This document shows positions 36,573 through 46,066 of a stretch of DNA of 64,000 bases, in pieces (the stretch's first letter is position 1; each line of letters opens with the position of its first letter). The notes beneath the pieces were generated by a model. That model saw only the letters and a list, made by a program, of their open reading frames with translations. It searched no databases and was not told the origin of the DNA. Source of the stretch: Lachnospiraceae bacterium. GTDB taxonomy: Bacteria; Bacillota; Clostridia; Lachnospirales; Lachnospiraceae. The translations under genes and the position numbers were made by a program. The stretch covers positions 1-64,000 of the forward strand of contig SVDZ01000014.1 of NCBI GenBank assembly GCA_015057625.1, given 5' to 3'.

Positions 36573-37499
36573 ATGAGTTATTTGATTAGTTGTAATAATC
36601 TTACAAAACATCGTGGTGACTATGTATTAAATGACATTAATTTTGATTTGGAACCGGGTTACGTTCTCGGAGTTATAGGAGTAAACGGAGTTGGAAAAAC
36701 TACTCTGATTAGATGTTTACTTGGAAGTTACAGAATTGACACCGACCACAATAGTGGGAAGGTTTCTGTTTTGGGAAAAGATTTAGTTTCGGAAGTTATT
36801 GATTATAAGAAACAGATTGGATTTGTGCTTCAGGATTTTCCTTTTAACGATGCTATGACGGCAATTGAGATAGCTGAGGTTTATGGAAAATATTATGACA
36901 GATTTGATATGAAACAGTACAAAGATTTATTGGATGAGTATGACATACCTTATATGAATGTAAAAGATGGGAAAAAAGAAAAAAAAGCTGTAATGCAAAA
37001 GAATCTTAGGGAACTTTCAAAGGGTGAACAGATCAGAGTTCAGCTTGCATTTGCAAGAGCATGTAATCCTAAACTATTTATTTTTGACGAAGCCACAGGT
37101 AATTTAGACGTGGCATTCAGGGAGAGAGTATACAGTGACATCAGAGAATTGACCGCATCAGGGGAGTGTTCAGTTATATATGCCACACACTTGGTTGAGG
37201 AGATGGAAGAATTTGCAGATTATCTGTTATGGCTTAGAAAGAAAGACAATCAGGGATACGCATACTATTACGGTACCATTGAAGAATTGAGAAGCGATTA
37301 CAGAATTCTTGAGGCAGATATGGATGTTATCAATAAGATACCGGTGGAAGCATTGGTTGGTGTGAGAAAAAGCGAAAATCACAAAGAAGCAATGGTAAGA
37401 GTTAAGTATCATAAGTTTGATGAGAAAATAGAAAAATCAATGAGATATCCGGAGCTTAAAGAGATAATGTACTATGTTGAGAAAGGAAAGGGTGAATAA
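36573..37499 (+). CDS. ABC transporter ATP-binding protein
   Basis: 308 residues. Walker A GVNGVGKTT (~35-43), signature LSKGEQ, Walker B LFIFDEATGNLD and the switch His in YATHLVEEME. The C-terminal ~80 residues form an extra domain. It energises export or a lantibiotic/cell-envelope-stress type transporter with the membrane protein next door. ATG 36573 is nine bases after AAAGGA; longer readings begin in the promoter/operator region. First gene of the five-gene YtrA-type operon. Confidence 0.85.
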   Translation: MSYLISCNNLTKHRGDYVLNDINFDLEPGYVLGVIGVNGVGKTTLIRCLLGSYRIDTDHNSGKVSVLGKDLVSEVIDYKKQIGFVLQDFPFNDAMTAIEIAEVYGKYYDRFDMKQYKDLLDEYDIPYMNVKDGKKEKKAVMQKNLRELSKGEQIRVQLAFARACNPKLFIFDEATGNLDVAFRERVYSDIRELTASGECSVIYATHLVEEMEEFADYLLWLRKKDNQGYAYYYGTIEELRSDYRILEADMDVINKIPVEALVGVRKSENHKEAMVRVKYHKFDEKIEKSMRYPELKEIMYYVEKGKGE

Positions 37500-37500
37500 T

Positions 37501-38133
37501 ATGAAAGAATATATTAGAAGAACGGCAATAAAGTACAAAAACAGACCATATCTGTTTGTGTTATGGGGGATATTTTTACCATTAATTGTATGTTCAGGAA
37601 TTATTGCACCTATGTTCTTAATATTTATTATGGCGATATTGTCAGCAATGGTGGATAAAAGTCATGTGAAGTACATAGTACCAAGGCCGGCGCAGGATAT
37701 AAAGAAGGATGGCATAGAAAATATATTGGGGTGGACTTTGTGTTCCTTGATTTTAATGAGTTTGTCTATGTGTTTTGAATATTTAGTTTACAAAGATATT
37801 TTTGTTGGCTTAGAGGATAATTTAATGCAGGCTATCTACTATATTGGATTTGTGAGTGTTGTGTTTAGTGTGCTGACCAGTTCGGAGATAAAATTTGAAA
37901 AGAATGTAGTTAAAGGAAAGCTGAAGTTTATAGACTATTTTGAATTGAGTATAATTATTTTGATAGTTGGAAGTTATTGGATGATTCCGGTTCTAAGTAG
38001 TTTAGATGAAAATAGGTTTGTAAATCATTATGGCTGTGGTATTAAAGTGGTAATACTGATTTTGAGTGCGTGTATCGTACTTGCGGGCATATACAGAATA
38101 ATAAATTGGAAAATAGAAGATTTCAACGGGTGA
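37501..38133 (+). CDS. ABC transporter permease-like membrane protein
   Basis: 210 residues with about six hydrophobic segments (e.g. FVLWGIFLPLIVCSGIIAPMF, LIFIMAILSAM, SLILMSLSMCFEY, AIYYIGFVSVVF, IIILIVGSYWM, ILILSACIVLAGIY). No enzymatic motif. One base separates it from the stop of the ATPase gene, so the two are coupled and likely form one transporter. Confidence 0.7.
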   Translation: MKEYIRRTAIKYKNRPYLFVLWGIFLPLIVCSGIIAPMFLIFIMAILSAMVDKSHVKYIVPRPAQDIKKDGIENILGWTLCSLILMSLSMCFEYLVYKDIFVGLEDNLMQAIYYIGFVSVVFSVLTSSEIKFEKNVVKGKLKFIDYFELSIIILIVGSYWMIPVLSSLDENRFVNHYGCGIKVVILILSACIVLAGIYRIINWKIEDFNG

Positions 38134-38224
38134 TTGCAGAGGCAAATGGTTGATTTAAGAGATTAACGGCTAAATGAAGTTGTTTACAACTGAAATATAG
38201 ATAATAAGAAAGGAGAATCAGCTT

Positions 38225-38590
38225 ATGAATATAAAAGTATTAACAAAGAGCGGAGTTCCTATTTATGAACAGCTAGCAGAACAAATTAAAGCAGAAATAG
38301 TTGCCGGAAACCTAAAACAGGGTGAGCTACTTCCGTCAATCAGAAGTTTGGCAGCAGATTTAAAGATAAGCGTTATCACTACTAAGAGGGCATACGAAGA
38401 ACTTGAAAAAGAAGGCTTGATATACTCAGTAGCCGGGAAGGGATTTTTTGTAGATAATCCGGACATCTCATATCTTGAGGAGAAAAGAAATGTGGGAATT
38501 GAGGAGAACCTGGAGAAGTGGATTGATGATGCAAAGAAAGCAGGATTGACAAAGGACGATGCAATATCAATGCTAAATATTATATGGTAA
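38225..38590 (+). CDS. GntR/YtrA-subfamily repressor
   Basis: 121 residues: a winged-helix GntR domain (VPIYEQLAEQIKAEIVAG, LPSIRSLAADLKISVITTKRAYEELEKEGLIYSVAGKGFFV) and the short helical C-terminal tail characteristic of YtrA proteins. It sits mid-operon between two ABC ATPase/membrane pairs. It very likely represses the operon by binding the TATATAC-centred palindromes at 36460-36507. AAAGGAG precedes the ATG. Confidence 0.9.
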   Translation: MNIKVLTKSGVPIYEQLAEQIKAEIVAGNLKQGELLPSIRSLAADLKISVITTKRAYEELEKEGLIYSVAGKGFFVDNPDISYLEEKRNVGIEENLEKWIDDAKKAGLTKDDAISMLNIIW

Positions 38591-38669
38591 TGAAATATAG
38601 CAATGAAATATAGCTTACATTTCATATGCCACATTTTACGATAATAGTTTTGAGTTAGGAGGAGTTTTA

Positions 38670-39377
38670 ATGATTCAGTTGAATAATGTTTCTTATAGTT
38701 ATAAGAAAAAGGGTTTTGGGATACATAATATTAATTTGAAATTGGAGGAGGGCTATTTTACCACGCTTCTTGGAAAGAATGGTGCGGGAAAGACTACACT
38801 TCTCAAAAATATATATATGTTGTATAAAGCCAAAGAAGGGGATGTTATCTGGGGTGGAAATAAGGTGGATTTGAATAATCTTCATCTGTTCAGAAAGGAT
38901 GTAGCAATTATTGATGATGGATTTAAGTTTAGTACATCCCTCACATTGGAAGAAAATGTTGATTTCTTTGGAATGCTCTATGAAAGTTTTGACAGAAGTT
39001 TATTTGACAGTTATATTAAACAGTTTGATTTGGATGTGGATTTAAAAAACAATTATTTCGACAAACTTTCAAAGGGTGAAAAAGTGAAATTCCAGTTGGC
39101 ATTTGTATTGGCCAGAAATCCTAAATATTTAATTATGGATGAACCATTTGCAAATCTGGACCCGGTTGTAAAGACAGATTTGATTGATATCATTCACAGA
39201 AAGGTGATGGAAGACGGTATGGGAGTTTTGATGTCAACTCATTTGGTTGAAGATGTCACAGATATTACAGATTTTATTGTGGTGATGGATAATGGATCAA
39301 TTAAGCTTTCAGGAGACAGAGAAAGTGTTCTGGCAAGTGAAAAAATAGAAGGATTAAGAGAATTGGTTCTTAGCTAA
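38670..39377 (+). CDS. ABC transporter ATP-binding protein
   Basis: 235 residues. Walker A GKNGAGKTT, Q-loop region DDGFKF, signature LSKGEK, Walker B YLIMDEPFANLD and STHLVEDV. Second ATPase of the operon; a partner for the membrane protein at 39435. Strong TAGGAGGAG site upstream. Confidence 0.85.
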   Translation: MIQLNNVSYSYKKKGFGIHNINLKLEEGYFTTLLGKNGAGKTTLLKNIYMLYKAKEGDVIWGGNKVDLNNLHLFRKDVAIIDDGFKFSTSLTLEENVDFFGMLYESFDRSLFDSYIKQFDLDVDLKNNYFDKLSKGEKVKFQLAFVLARNPKYLIMDEPFANLDPVVKTDLIDIIHRKVMEDGMGVLMSTHLVEDVTDITDFIVVMDNGSIKLSGDRESVLASEKIEGLRELVLS

Positions 39378-39434
39378 TTGATTATTATTAATCAATATTT
39401 GCTAATTGAATTTTAGTTAATCGGGAGGTTTATT

Positions 39435-40508
39435 ATGAGTTTAAAAAATATATTAAATAAGTTTAAGGATATGAATGTTTACAGAAACAGATGGATTTTC
39501 TTATATGCATTTTTGATTCTTTCGGGTCTCATCAATAATGAAAAGTTGGCTAAGGTAGAGAAGACAACGGAAATAAAAGGTGTAGGTGGATGTTTCTGGG
39601 TGATTGGAATGGCAGTATTGTGTGCATTAGCATTCTTCGACAGATACCTTTCACCGAAATTGGAAATGGAAATAAATGGAGTGAAAGTACCGAAAAAAGC
39701 ATATGAATTTATGAAATATCATGCATTTCCAACAAGAGAATATATGAAGGAAATTATTAAAAAATATATTCCGATAAATGTAATTCCGGTTGTTGTATAT
39801 TTAGTACTATTTATTGTTTATAAACAGCCTGTAAGAGTTGTTGAGGCTATTGCAATAATTGTGGTACCTTTTATAGTATGGCAAATAGAACTCTGGTGGT
39901 TTGAAATGTATATCACAAATAAAACAGATAGTGTAGGAATGAACTTTGTAGAAGCGATAATAGCTCTTTTGATAACCTTTGGTAATGCACTTGTATTTAT
40001 TGTTAATATAATGTTTTTTATGCTTATAACTATTATTTGTGCAGAATCTGTACTTGTTGGAGTACAGGATGGAGATGCAATTTCAGTAGTCATAAGAGAT
40101 ACAGATTTGATGGTGATGACATTATTATTTATCATGTGGTTCATATTTTCAATTATGTTATTGTCATTGGGCACAGATAAGATTAAAGTGAAACTGGTAC
40201 AGTTTGTAGTAGTGTTAGGGCTTGTATTTATATACCTCTTTGACGGAGCAACTAACTACACAAAAATTGAGGGAGATAAAATTTTAGTAGTAGATGACAA
40301 TAAAAAGGCAGAATACACATTTGATGATATCAAAAAATGTGTTGTTGATATTAATGATGAAGATGTCTATGAGTGTAAAATTACATTTAACGATGGGAAA
40401 AAAATAATTATTTCTGATGAAGGTTCTTTTGAATATAATGATGCGTGGGATGAACAGTTTGAAGAATTGTCAGATTATATGAAATGGATTGAAGAAAAAA
40501 CAAAATAA
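39435..40508 (+). CDS. ABC transporter membrane protein with C-terminal soluble domain
   Basis: 357 residues. About seven hydrophobic segments between ~20 and ~275 (e.g. WIFLYAFLILSGL, VIGMAVLCALAFF, VIPVVVYLVLFIVY, VIFIVNIMFFMLITI). A hydrophilic ~80-residue C-terminal domain (GDKILVVDDNKKAEYTFDDIKK...) follows, containing small beta strands. Probable permease for the preceding ATPase. Last gene of the operon before the terminator at 40522. Confidence 0.7.
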   Translation: MSLKNILNKFKDMNVYRNRWIFLYAFLILSGLINNEKLAKVEKTTEIKGVGGCFWVIGMAVLCALAFFDRYLSPKLEMEINGVKVPKKAYEFMKYHAFPTREYMKEIIKKYIPINVIPVVVYLVLFIVYKQPVRVVEAIAIIVVPFIVWQIELWWFEMYITNKTDSVGMNFVEAIIALLITFGNALVFIVNIMFFMLITIICAESVLVGVQDGDAISVVIRDTDLMVMTLLFIMWFIFSIMLLSLGTDKIKVKLVQFVVVLGLVFIYLFDGATNYTKIEGDKILVVDDNKKAEYTFDDIKKCVVDINDEDVYECKITFNDGKKIIISDEGSFEYNDAWDEQFEELSDYMKWIEEKTK

Positions 40509-40521
40509 AAAATTGCATTAG

Positions 40522-40575
40522 AAAAGGCTGTTGTGTAAGGGTGAATTGAGGACTTTGGACACAACAGCCTTTTCT
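40522..40575. terminator. bidirectional terminator after ABC operon
   Basis: A 15-bp stem AAAAGGCTGTTGTGT / ACACAACAGCCTTTT separated by a 22-base loop. It serves the + strand operon and the convergent CBS gene. Confidence 0.8.
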
Positions 40576-40595
40576 GATCAATATATAAATAAAAA

Positions 40596-41066
40596 CTATA
40601 ATCCGTAGTTTAGTTGTAAGTTCAGCAAATCCATACGCCTTTTTTCTTCTTTAGCATACTCTGCATCTCTTACGTATCTGGATACCGCTCTTAAGATATC
40701 CTGTCTTGTGATAATTCCAATGAAAAAATTTCTGTCATCCACGACTGGAATGAAATTCTGTCTTGTTGCACGATCCATAAGTTCGTCGATGGAAACGTCA
40801 ATCTTAACAGGTGGATTGAAATCATCTCTCATAATATCTTTAATATAAATATGCTCAAGTTCCTTCTTTGAATAACCACCGTTATCATATAAGGTCCAAA
40901 GAAAATCACCTTCGCTTATAGTACCTAAATAATGACCTGCCTCAGACAAAACAGGAATAGCTGAAAAACCATGAGCTTTCATCTTTTCCAAACCCTGCCT
41001 AACCGAATTAGTTTCAGATAAAAAAGAAACTTCTTCTTTCGCAGTTAATAACATCAAAACATTCAT
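40596..41066 (-). CDS. two-CBS-domain protein
   Basis: 156 residues made almost entirely of a CBS pair: MKAHGFSAIPVLSEAGHYLGTISEGDFL, then KIDVSIDELMDRATRQNFIPVVDDRNFFIGIITRQDIL. CBS pairs bind adenine nucleotides and usually act as energy sensors or regulatory modules. A charged C-terminal helix follows. ATG 41066 is six bases after GGGAGG. It stands alone, divergent from the helicase gene across a 1.1-kb repeat-filled gap. Confidence 0.85.
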   Translation of the reverse strand: MNVLMLLTAKEEVSFLSETNSVRQGLEKMKAHGFSAIPVLSEAGHYLGTISEGDFLWTLYDNGGYSKKELEHIYIKDIMRDDFNPPVKIDVSIDELMDRATRQNFIPVVDDRNFFIGIITRQDILRAVSRYVRDAEYAKEEKRRMDLLNLQLNYGL

Positions 41067-41146
41067 ACACAACCTCCCGTTTCCTTAACTTTAAAATATA
41101 AAAATGAAAAACATCTTAAGAAAAAATGAACATTTTGATAACCAGT

Positions 41147-41348
41147 CCCAAATACCCAAAAAACAGAAATTCCTTCCTGTGCACCTGAGTGCTTGCACTC
41201 AGAAAAAAGAAGAATCGTCACTGGAGATAACTACACAGCGTCGTCAACGACGGTGCGTAGTTATCTCCAAGGGACGATAAATTCTTTTTGAGTGTGCTGC
41301 GAAGCAGCAGGCACAGGAAGGAATTTCTGTTTTTTGGAGTATTGGGGG
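41147..41348. repeat. 202-bp imperfect palindrome with nested hairpins
   Basis: The arms 41147-41233 and 41257-41348 are inverted copies: CCCAAATAC...AAAAAACAGAAATTCCTT...CTGTGC, and GGAGATAACTAC near the centre. Each arm carries its own small hairpin at equivalent positions (CTGAGTGC-TT-GCACTCAG at 41185-41202; TGCTGC-GAA-GCAGCA at 41294-41308). The centre is CGTCG-TCAA-CGACG. The layout is cloverleaf-like on both strands. Confidence 0.8.
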
Positions 41349-41407
41349 CGCCACCACAGCGAGATGAAGGTGCTTGCACCGTAATCGAGCTGAACAAACT
41401 CAATTAA

Positions 41408-41565
41408 GATAGGCCGCGCGGCCGCACACGTAAGAGGGAGAGGCCGCGCACGCAAGTGCGATAGGCCGCGCACGTAAGAGGGAGAGGCGCTAGCCTAGAA
41501 GAGGCGCGCGCACTTATTTGAGGAGAGGAGTTAGCCTGAGAGGCGCGCGCACAAGAGAGGCTCAA
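41408..41565. repeat. GC-rich low-complexity block
   Basis: Very GC-rich for this genome, made of variants of GGCCGCGC, CACGTAAGAGGGAGAGGC (twice) and GAGGCGCGCGCAC (twice). It includes the palindrome GGCCGCGCGGCC. No coding frame convinces. Confidence 0.65.
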
Positions 41566-41630
41566 TCTTCTATAAAGTGTTTGTACATTTTCGGCGGATA
41601 ATATAGAATTAAGAGGAAGCCATGACAAAT

Positions 41631-41985
41631 TACAACATAGAACGAGTTTTTCAGAAAAATGTTGTACATTTTTAAACCAAGAAATTTGTTAAATACAACA
41701 TAGAATAAGAAATTTAAAAATGTGTTGTACATTTTTGGACCAAGAAATTTGTTGAATACAACATAGATTAAGAAATTTAAAAATGTGTTGTATTTTTTGC
41801 GCTTAAAAAATTTCCTGCATACAACATAGAATAAGAAATTTAAAAGTATGTTGTATTTATGAACCTTAAGAAAATTTTTATGTACAACATAGAGCGAGTT
41901 TTTCAGAAATATGAGGTATTTTTTTGTTACAAGCTAAATTTCCAGTACAACATAAAACATGATTCTCATATCTATGTTGCATTTG
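41631..41985. repeat. hairpin array 2: six units, exact 63-bp period
   Basis: Left arms TACAACATAGA-like begin at 41631, 41694, 41757, 41820, 41883 and 41946, i.e. exactly 63 bp apart. Each is followed ~20 bases later by the inverse arm TGTTGTA-like, then a ~26-bp AT-rich linker. It is the same repeat family as array 1. The first and fifth units share an ACGAGTTTTTCAGAAA/GCGAGTTTTTCAGAAA loop, showing unit shuffling. The fifth unit has a damaged right arm. Confidence 0.85.
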
Positions 41986-42074
41986 AGTGCAGTGAAGCGA
42001 ATTTAGAACGTCTGATTTATATCAGATTTGAGATGACTACCACTTTAAGCACGTATGTGCTAAGTGGAGCACAA

Positions 42075-42131
42075 CAAGACTCGCTAGCGAGTCTTGAATT
42101 GACGATGGTGAGCAAGTCTTGAATTGACGAT
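42075..42131. repeat. 22-bp perfect palindrome and short direct repeat
   Basis: CAAGACTCGCTAGCGAGTCTTG (42075-42096, split here only by its centre) is a perfect palindrome. GTCTTGAATTGACGAT occurs at 42091 and again at 42116, period 25 bp. It lies 37-93 bp upstream of the helicase start. Confidence 0.7.
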
Positions 42132-42167
42132 CGCGAGAACAACGTATAAGAACAAAGGATTAATACT

Positions 42168-44312
42168 ATGGACAATTATCTTGAAAATTTGAACGAAGAA
42201 CAATTGAAAGCTGTAACCACAACCGAAGGATATGTGCGTGTTATAGCGGGAGCCGGAAGTGGAAAGACTAGGGCATTGACCAGCAGATATGTGTACCTTG
42301 TAAATGAGCTTGGCATTTCCACCTCAAATATCTTGTGTGTAACATTTACTAACAAGGCGGCTTCAGAAATGAAGAATAGAATAAGAACCATGATAGGAGA
42401 TCAGGACACAGGATATATCAGTACTTTTCACGGTTTTTGCGTTCAGGTTCTGAGAGAAGATATTCATACAATGAATTATCCTGAGAATTTTATGATTCTT
42501 GATTCAGATGATATGGATACAATATTGAAAAAAGTTTATGAAGAATCTCATATCAAAAGTTCAAAATATGTATTCTCAATGGCGAAGGATATGATAGGAG
42601 CCAGAAAAGATACATTGTCCCACATTCCATATATGCTAGATACTGACAACACAAGACTAAAGCAAATGTACAGAAATGCATCGTCAATTGAAGACAAGAT
42701 ATATTACGGATTTTTGTATGAACAGAAAAAAGCATTTGCCCTTGATTATGATGATCTGATTACTTTTGTAATTCATATTTTCAGAACTCATGAAGAGAAA
42801 AAAATAAAATGGCAGCAGCGCATGGAGTACGTTATGGTGGATGAGTTTCAGGATATAGATCATAACCAGTATGAGATTGCAGAGACGGTCAGTGGAATAC
42901 ACAAGAATCTTTTTATTGTGGGAGACCCGGATCAGACAATTTATTCATGGCGTGGTGCAAAGGTGGAGTTCATTTTGGATTTTTTAAAGATACATCAAAA
43001 TGGAACAGATATTGTTATGGATAAAAACTATCGTTCTGCCAGTGATATTATTTTTGCCTCAAACTCTCTCATAGACAAGAATAGAAAAAGAGTTAAGAAG
43101 AATTTGGTACCGCAGCGAGAAAAAATCAGACCGGTGGTTTATCATCATGCAAAGACCACAGGGGAAGAAGCATCATGGATTGTGGAGCAGATACAAAAAA
43201 TAGTTGGGACCGGAAAAAAATACGAGGATATCACTATATTGTACAGGGCGCATTATGTCTCAAGAAGCGTTGAGGAGGCATTGCTTCGAAACAAAATTCC
43301 TTACACAATTTACAGCGGGATAGAATTTTATAAGCGCAGAGAAATAAAAGACATATTAAGTTATCTTCGAATGATAATTTACAAAGATGATATGTCATTC
43401 CTCAGAGTTATAAACGTCCCTGCAAGAAATATAGGGAAGAAAAGAATTGAACTTATCACAGAATATGCAAATGAAAATGAATGTACTTTGTATGAATCGC
43501 TTTTAGCCAATATGGATAATGAACTTATTAAGAATAGCGATGCAGATGAGTTTGTGGAACTAATTGAAAAATATTCGGAGGATTATAATAAATATAAACT
43601 TCTTGATCTAATTAATGAAGTGCTTGTGGACAGTGGCTATGAAAAACTGCTAAGACTTGGTGGCGAGGAAGAACGCCTGGCCAATATGGCGGAGTTTAAG
43701 CAGTCGATTTATGAATATGAGAAGACGGCGGGAGAAGATACAAATCTGACCGAGTATCTCCAGAGTGTTTCGTTGTTTACCAATATGGACGCAGAGGAAA
43801 AAAAGCAGAGCGTTAAGCTTATGACGGTGCACAATGCAAAGGGACTTGAGTTTCCGTATGTGTTTGTGTGTGGCATGAATGAGGGCATTTTCCCGAGCCA
43901 GCACACAGATACGCTTGATAAGCTGGAGGAAGAGAGAAGACTGGCTTATGTGTCTTTTACAAGGGCTCAGAATGTACTTTTTATCAGCGATGCGGAGGGA
44001 GTGAACTTTGACGGTCTGTTCAGATATCCATCCAGATTTATTTTCAATACGGACACATCATTTGTGGAGTATACAGTTGAACTTGAGGATGAGATGGTAA
44101 ATTCTGCAAACAGTTATATCTCTGCCAATGAAAACAAGATATATGCCCTTGTGGACAATCAGTTTTGTCCCGGGGATAGAATTCTCCATAAAGTGTTTGG
44201 CGAGGGGACAATTATGGAAATTGATGCACAAACTACCAGTTTTGTGATAAAATTTGATAAGTTGGACACTGTCAGAAATATAAATATGCGTGTTAAACTT
44301 GAAAAGATTTAA
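42168..44312 (+). CDS. PcrA/UvrD-type superfamily I DNA helicase
   Basis: 714 residues, the usual PcrA length. N-terminal NLNEEQLKAV Q-motif, Walker A AGAGSGKT (~27-34), motif Ia FTNKAASEM, motif II VDEFQDID (~224), motif III VGDPDQTIYSWRGA, motif IV KNYRS, motif V VKLMTVHNAKGLEFPYVFV and motif VI EERRLAYVSFTRA. The C-terminal tail PGDRILHKVFGEGTIMEID matches PcrA proteins. It unwinds DNA 3'-5' in repair and in plasmid or replication-fork processing. AAAGGA precedes the ATG. It is preceded by the palindrome/hairpin array region. Confidence 0.9.
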   Translation: MDNYLENLNEEQLKAVTTTEGYVRVIAGAGSGKTRALTSRYVYLVNELGISTSNILCVTFTNKAASEMKNRIRTMIGDQDTGYISTFHGFCVQVLREDIHTMNYPENFMILDSDDMDTILKKVYEESHIKSSKYVFSMAKDMIGARKDTLSHIPYMLDTDNTRLKQMYRNASSIEDKIYYGFLYEQKKAFALDYDDLITFVIHIFRTHEEKKIKWQQRMEYVMVDEFQDIDHNQYEIAETVSGIHKNLFIVGDPDQTIYSWRGAKVEFILDFLKIHQNGTDIVMDKNYRSASDIIFASNSLIDKNRKRVKKNLVPQREKIRPVVYHHAKTTGEEASWIVEQIQKIVGTGKKYEDITILYRAHYVSRSVEEALLRNKIPYTIYSGIEFYKRREIKDILSYLRMIIYKDDMSFLRVINVPARNIGKKRIELITEYANENECTLYESLLANMDNELIKNSDADEFVELIEKYSEDYNKYKLLDLINEVLVDSGYEKLLRLGGEEERLANMAEFKQSIYEYEKTAGEDTNLTEYLQSVSLFTNMDAEEKKQSVKLMTVHNAKGLEFPYVFVCGMNEGIFPSQHTDTLDKLEEERRLAYVSFTRAQNVLFISDAEGVNFDGLFRYPSRFIFNTDTSFVEYTVELEDEMVNSANSYISANENKIYALVDNQFCPGDRILHKVFGEGTIMEIDAQTTSFVIKFDKLDTVRNINMRVKLEKI

Positions 44313-44332
44313 CCAAAAGGCGGGTGAGTTAA

Positions 44333-45940
44333 ATGAAGAAAAAAGGGTTATTGTTAGGTCTTACTGTTTTTTGTTCTATTATAGTTGTAGGATTGGCGGG
44401 AGCATACATAGGAGGAGTAGTATACTACAGTAGCCATTATCTCAATGGAACAACTATAAACGGAATAGATGTTTCAGGAATGACTTATGAGAAACTTGAG
44501 AATAAAATTAAAAGTTATACTCTTACTGTATCTGAGAGGGATGCAGAAGCAACAGGAGTGTTTATTGAAAAATTAACCGGCAGTCAGTTGGGGATTGAGG
44601 TTATTTCTGAGGAGGGACTCAGAAATATAATGAAGGATCAAAAGAAAGGTTTGTGGTTTTGCGAAACAGGTGATTCCTACGTAAAAGAACAAATAATTAA
44701 TTATGATCAGGAGAAACTTACTGCCTGCATAGATGGCCTCAAGGGATTGAATGAAAAGAAAGCTAAACATCCTACAGATGCAAAGATTTCTGAGTATAAA
44801 GAGAATTTTGGATATTCTATTATCCCGGAAACTCAGGGAAATTATCTGATTAAGGACAAAGCTACAGAGGCAATAGAGAAAGCAATATTAAAGCTTGATA
44901 AAAAAGTTGATTTAGACAAAAAAGGATGTTATGAGGTTCCAACCATTGACCAGGGAAATAAAGACCTTAATAAATTGCTTAACACACTTAACAAATATGT
45001 GGGCGTTAAAATTACATACAAATTTGGCGAAAATCAAGAAGTGCTTGATGGAAATACCATTAACAAGTGGCTAACCGTAAAAGGTTATAAAGTCAAAATA
45101 GATTCATCCAAAGTCAATGAATATGTGGCAAATCTCAGAAGAACATACGATACAATTTTCAGACCACGAACATTTAAAACAAGTTACGGCAAAGAAGTTA
45201 CATTGGAAGACGGAGATTATGGATGGTGGATGAATTATACAAAAGAGCAGGAAGAACTTCTTGCCCAGATAAAAGAGGGAACCAGTGGTGAGAGAAAACC
45301 GGTTTATTATCAGACGGCAGCATCTTACGGAAAGAATGATTACGGCAATTCATACGTCGAAATCAACCTTACGGCACAACATCTCTTTGTCTACAAAAAA
45401 GGAAAGAAAGTTCTTGAGACTGATTTTTGTTCAGGAAACACATCCAGAAAAATGGGTACTCCTGAGGGTGTATATGGAATTACATACAAGGAGCGCTATG
45501 GTGTTCTTGTGGGCGAGACATATGAATCTACAGTGGCTTTTTGGATGCCGTTCAATAAGGATATTGGACTTCACGATGCAATTTGGAAAAACAGATTTGG
45601 CAGTGACTTTTACAAGACAGAAGGTTCCCATGGCTGTATAAATTTACCATACAACACAGCAAAGGAAATCTATGACCTGGTGGAAAAAGGCGAGGCAGTT
45701 ATCTGCTACAAACTTAAAGGAACCGAATCTGATTCAGTGACAAAGCAGGATGAAAAAGAAATTGCACAGGCTGCAATTGACGCGATAGATGCAATTGGAA
45801 AAGTGGACAAGGACAGCGGAGATGACATCAAGACAGCAGAATACATGTACAACAAAATCGGCTCCGGAGCGAGAAAATATGTAGACAATTATGGCACTCT
45901 TGAAAAGGCTAAGAAAGCTTATAAAGATTTAGCGAAATGA
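44333..45940 (+). CDS. membrane-anchored L,D-transpeptidase with PG-binding domains
   Basis: 535 residues. One N-terminal transmembrane segment (~5-28), two PG_binding_4-type domains (~40-330; ING IDVSGMTYEKL, ISEYKENFGYSI, TFKTSYGKEV) and a YkuD catalytic domain (~345-465). Its active-site motif is EGSHGCINLPYNTA (Cys nucleophile), with HDAIW upstream. It crosslinks peptidoglycan through 3-3 links or attaches proteins to it. A short charged helical tail follows (~470-535). Twenty bases separate it from the helicase gene. Confidence 0.9.
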   Translation: MKKKGLLLGLTVFCSIIVVGLAGAYIGGVVYYSSHYLNGTTINGIDVSGMTYEKLENKIKSYTLTVSERDAEATGVFIEKLTGSQLGIEVISEEGLRNIMKDQKKGLWFCETGDSYVKEQIINYDQEKLTACIDGLKGLNEKKAKHPTDAKISEYKENFGYSIIPETQGNYLIKDKATEAIEKAILKLDKKVDLDKKGCYEVPTIDQGNKDLNKLLNTLNKYVGVKITYKFGENQEVLDGNTINKWLTVKGYKVKIDSSKVNEYVANLRRTYDTIFRPRTFKTSYGKEVTLEDGDYGWWMNYTKEQEELLAQIKEGTSGERKPVYYQTAASYGKNDYGNSYVEINLTAQHLFVYKKGKKVLETDFCSGNTSRKMGTPEGVYGITYKERYGVLVGETYESTVAFWMPFNKDIGLHDAIWKNRFGSDFYKTEGSHGCINLPYNTAKEIYDLVEKGEAVICYKLKGTESDSVTKQDEKEIAQAAIDAIDAIGKVDKDSGDDIKTAEYMYNKIGSGARKYVDNYGTLEKAKKAYKDLAK

Positions 45941-46066
45941 AGATAGCATGCAATAGCATAGTTTATGAATCTTTTGTGTAATTATTTTGGGGAATATTGA
46001 CACTGCAACCAAATGGAGTTATAACTGAAAAGCTTAGGAAAAATGACGGATTTAAGGGAGAAAAAG

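Noticed and set aside
41631..41985. CRISPR array
   Set aside because: The repeat is a diverged palindrome, linkers are similar AT-rich sequences rather than unique spacers, and no cas gene is present.
41859..42122. Plus-strand 87-codon frame over the end of array 2
   Set aside because: Composed of array units and the downstream palindrome; no binding site and no family resemblance.
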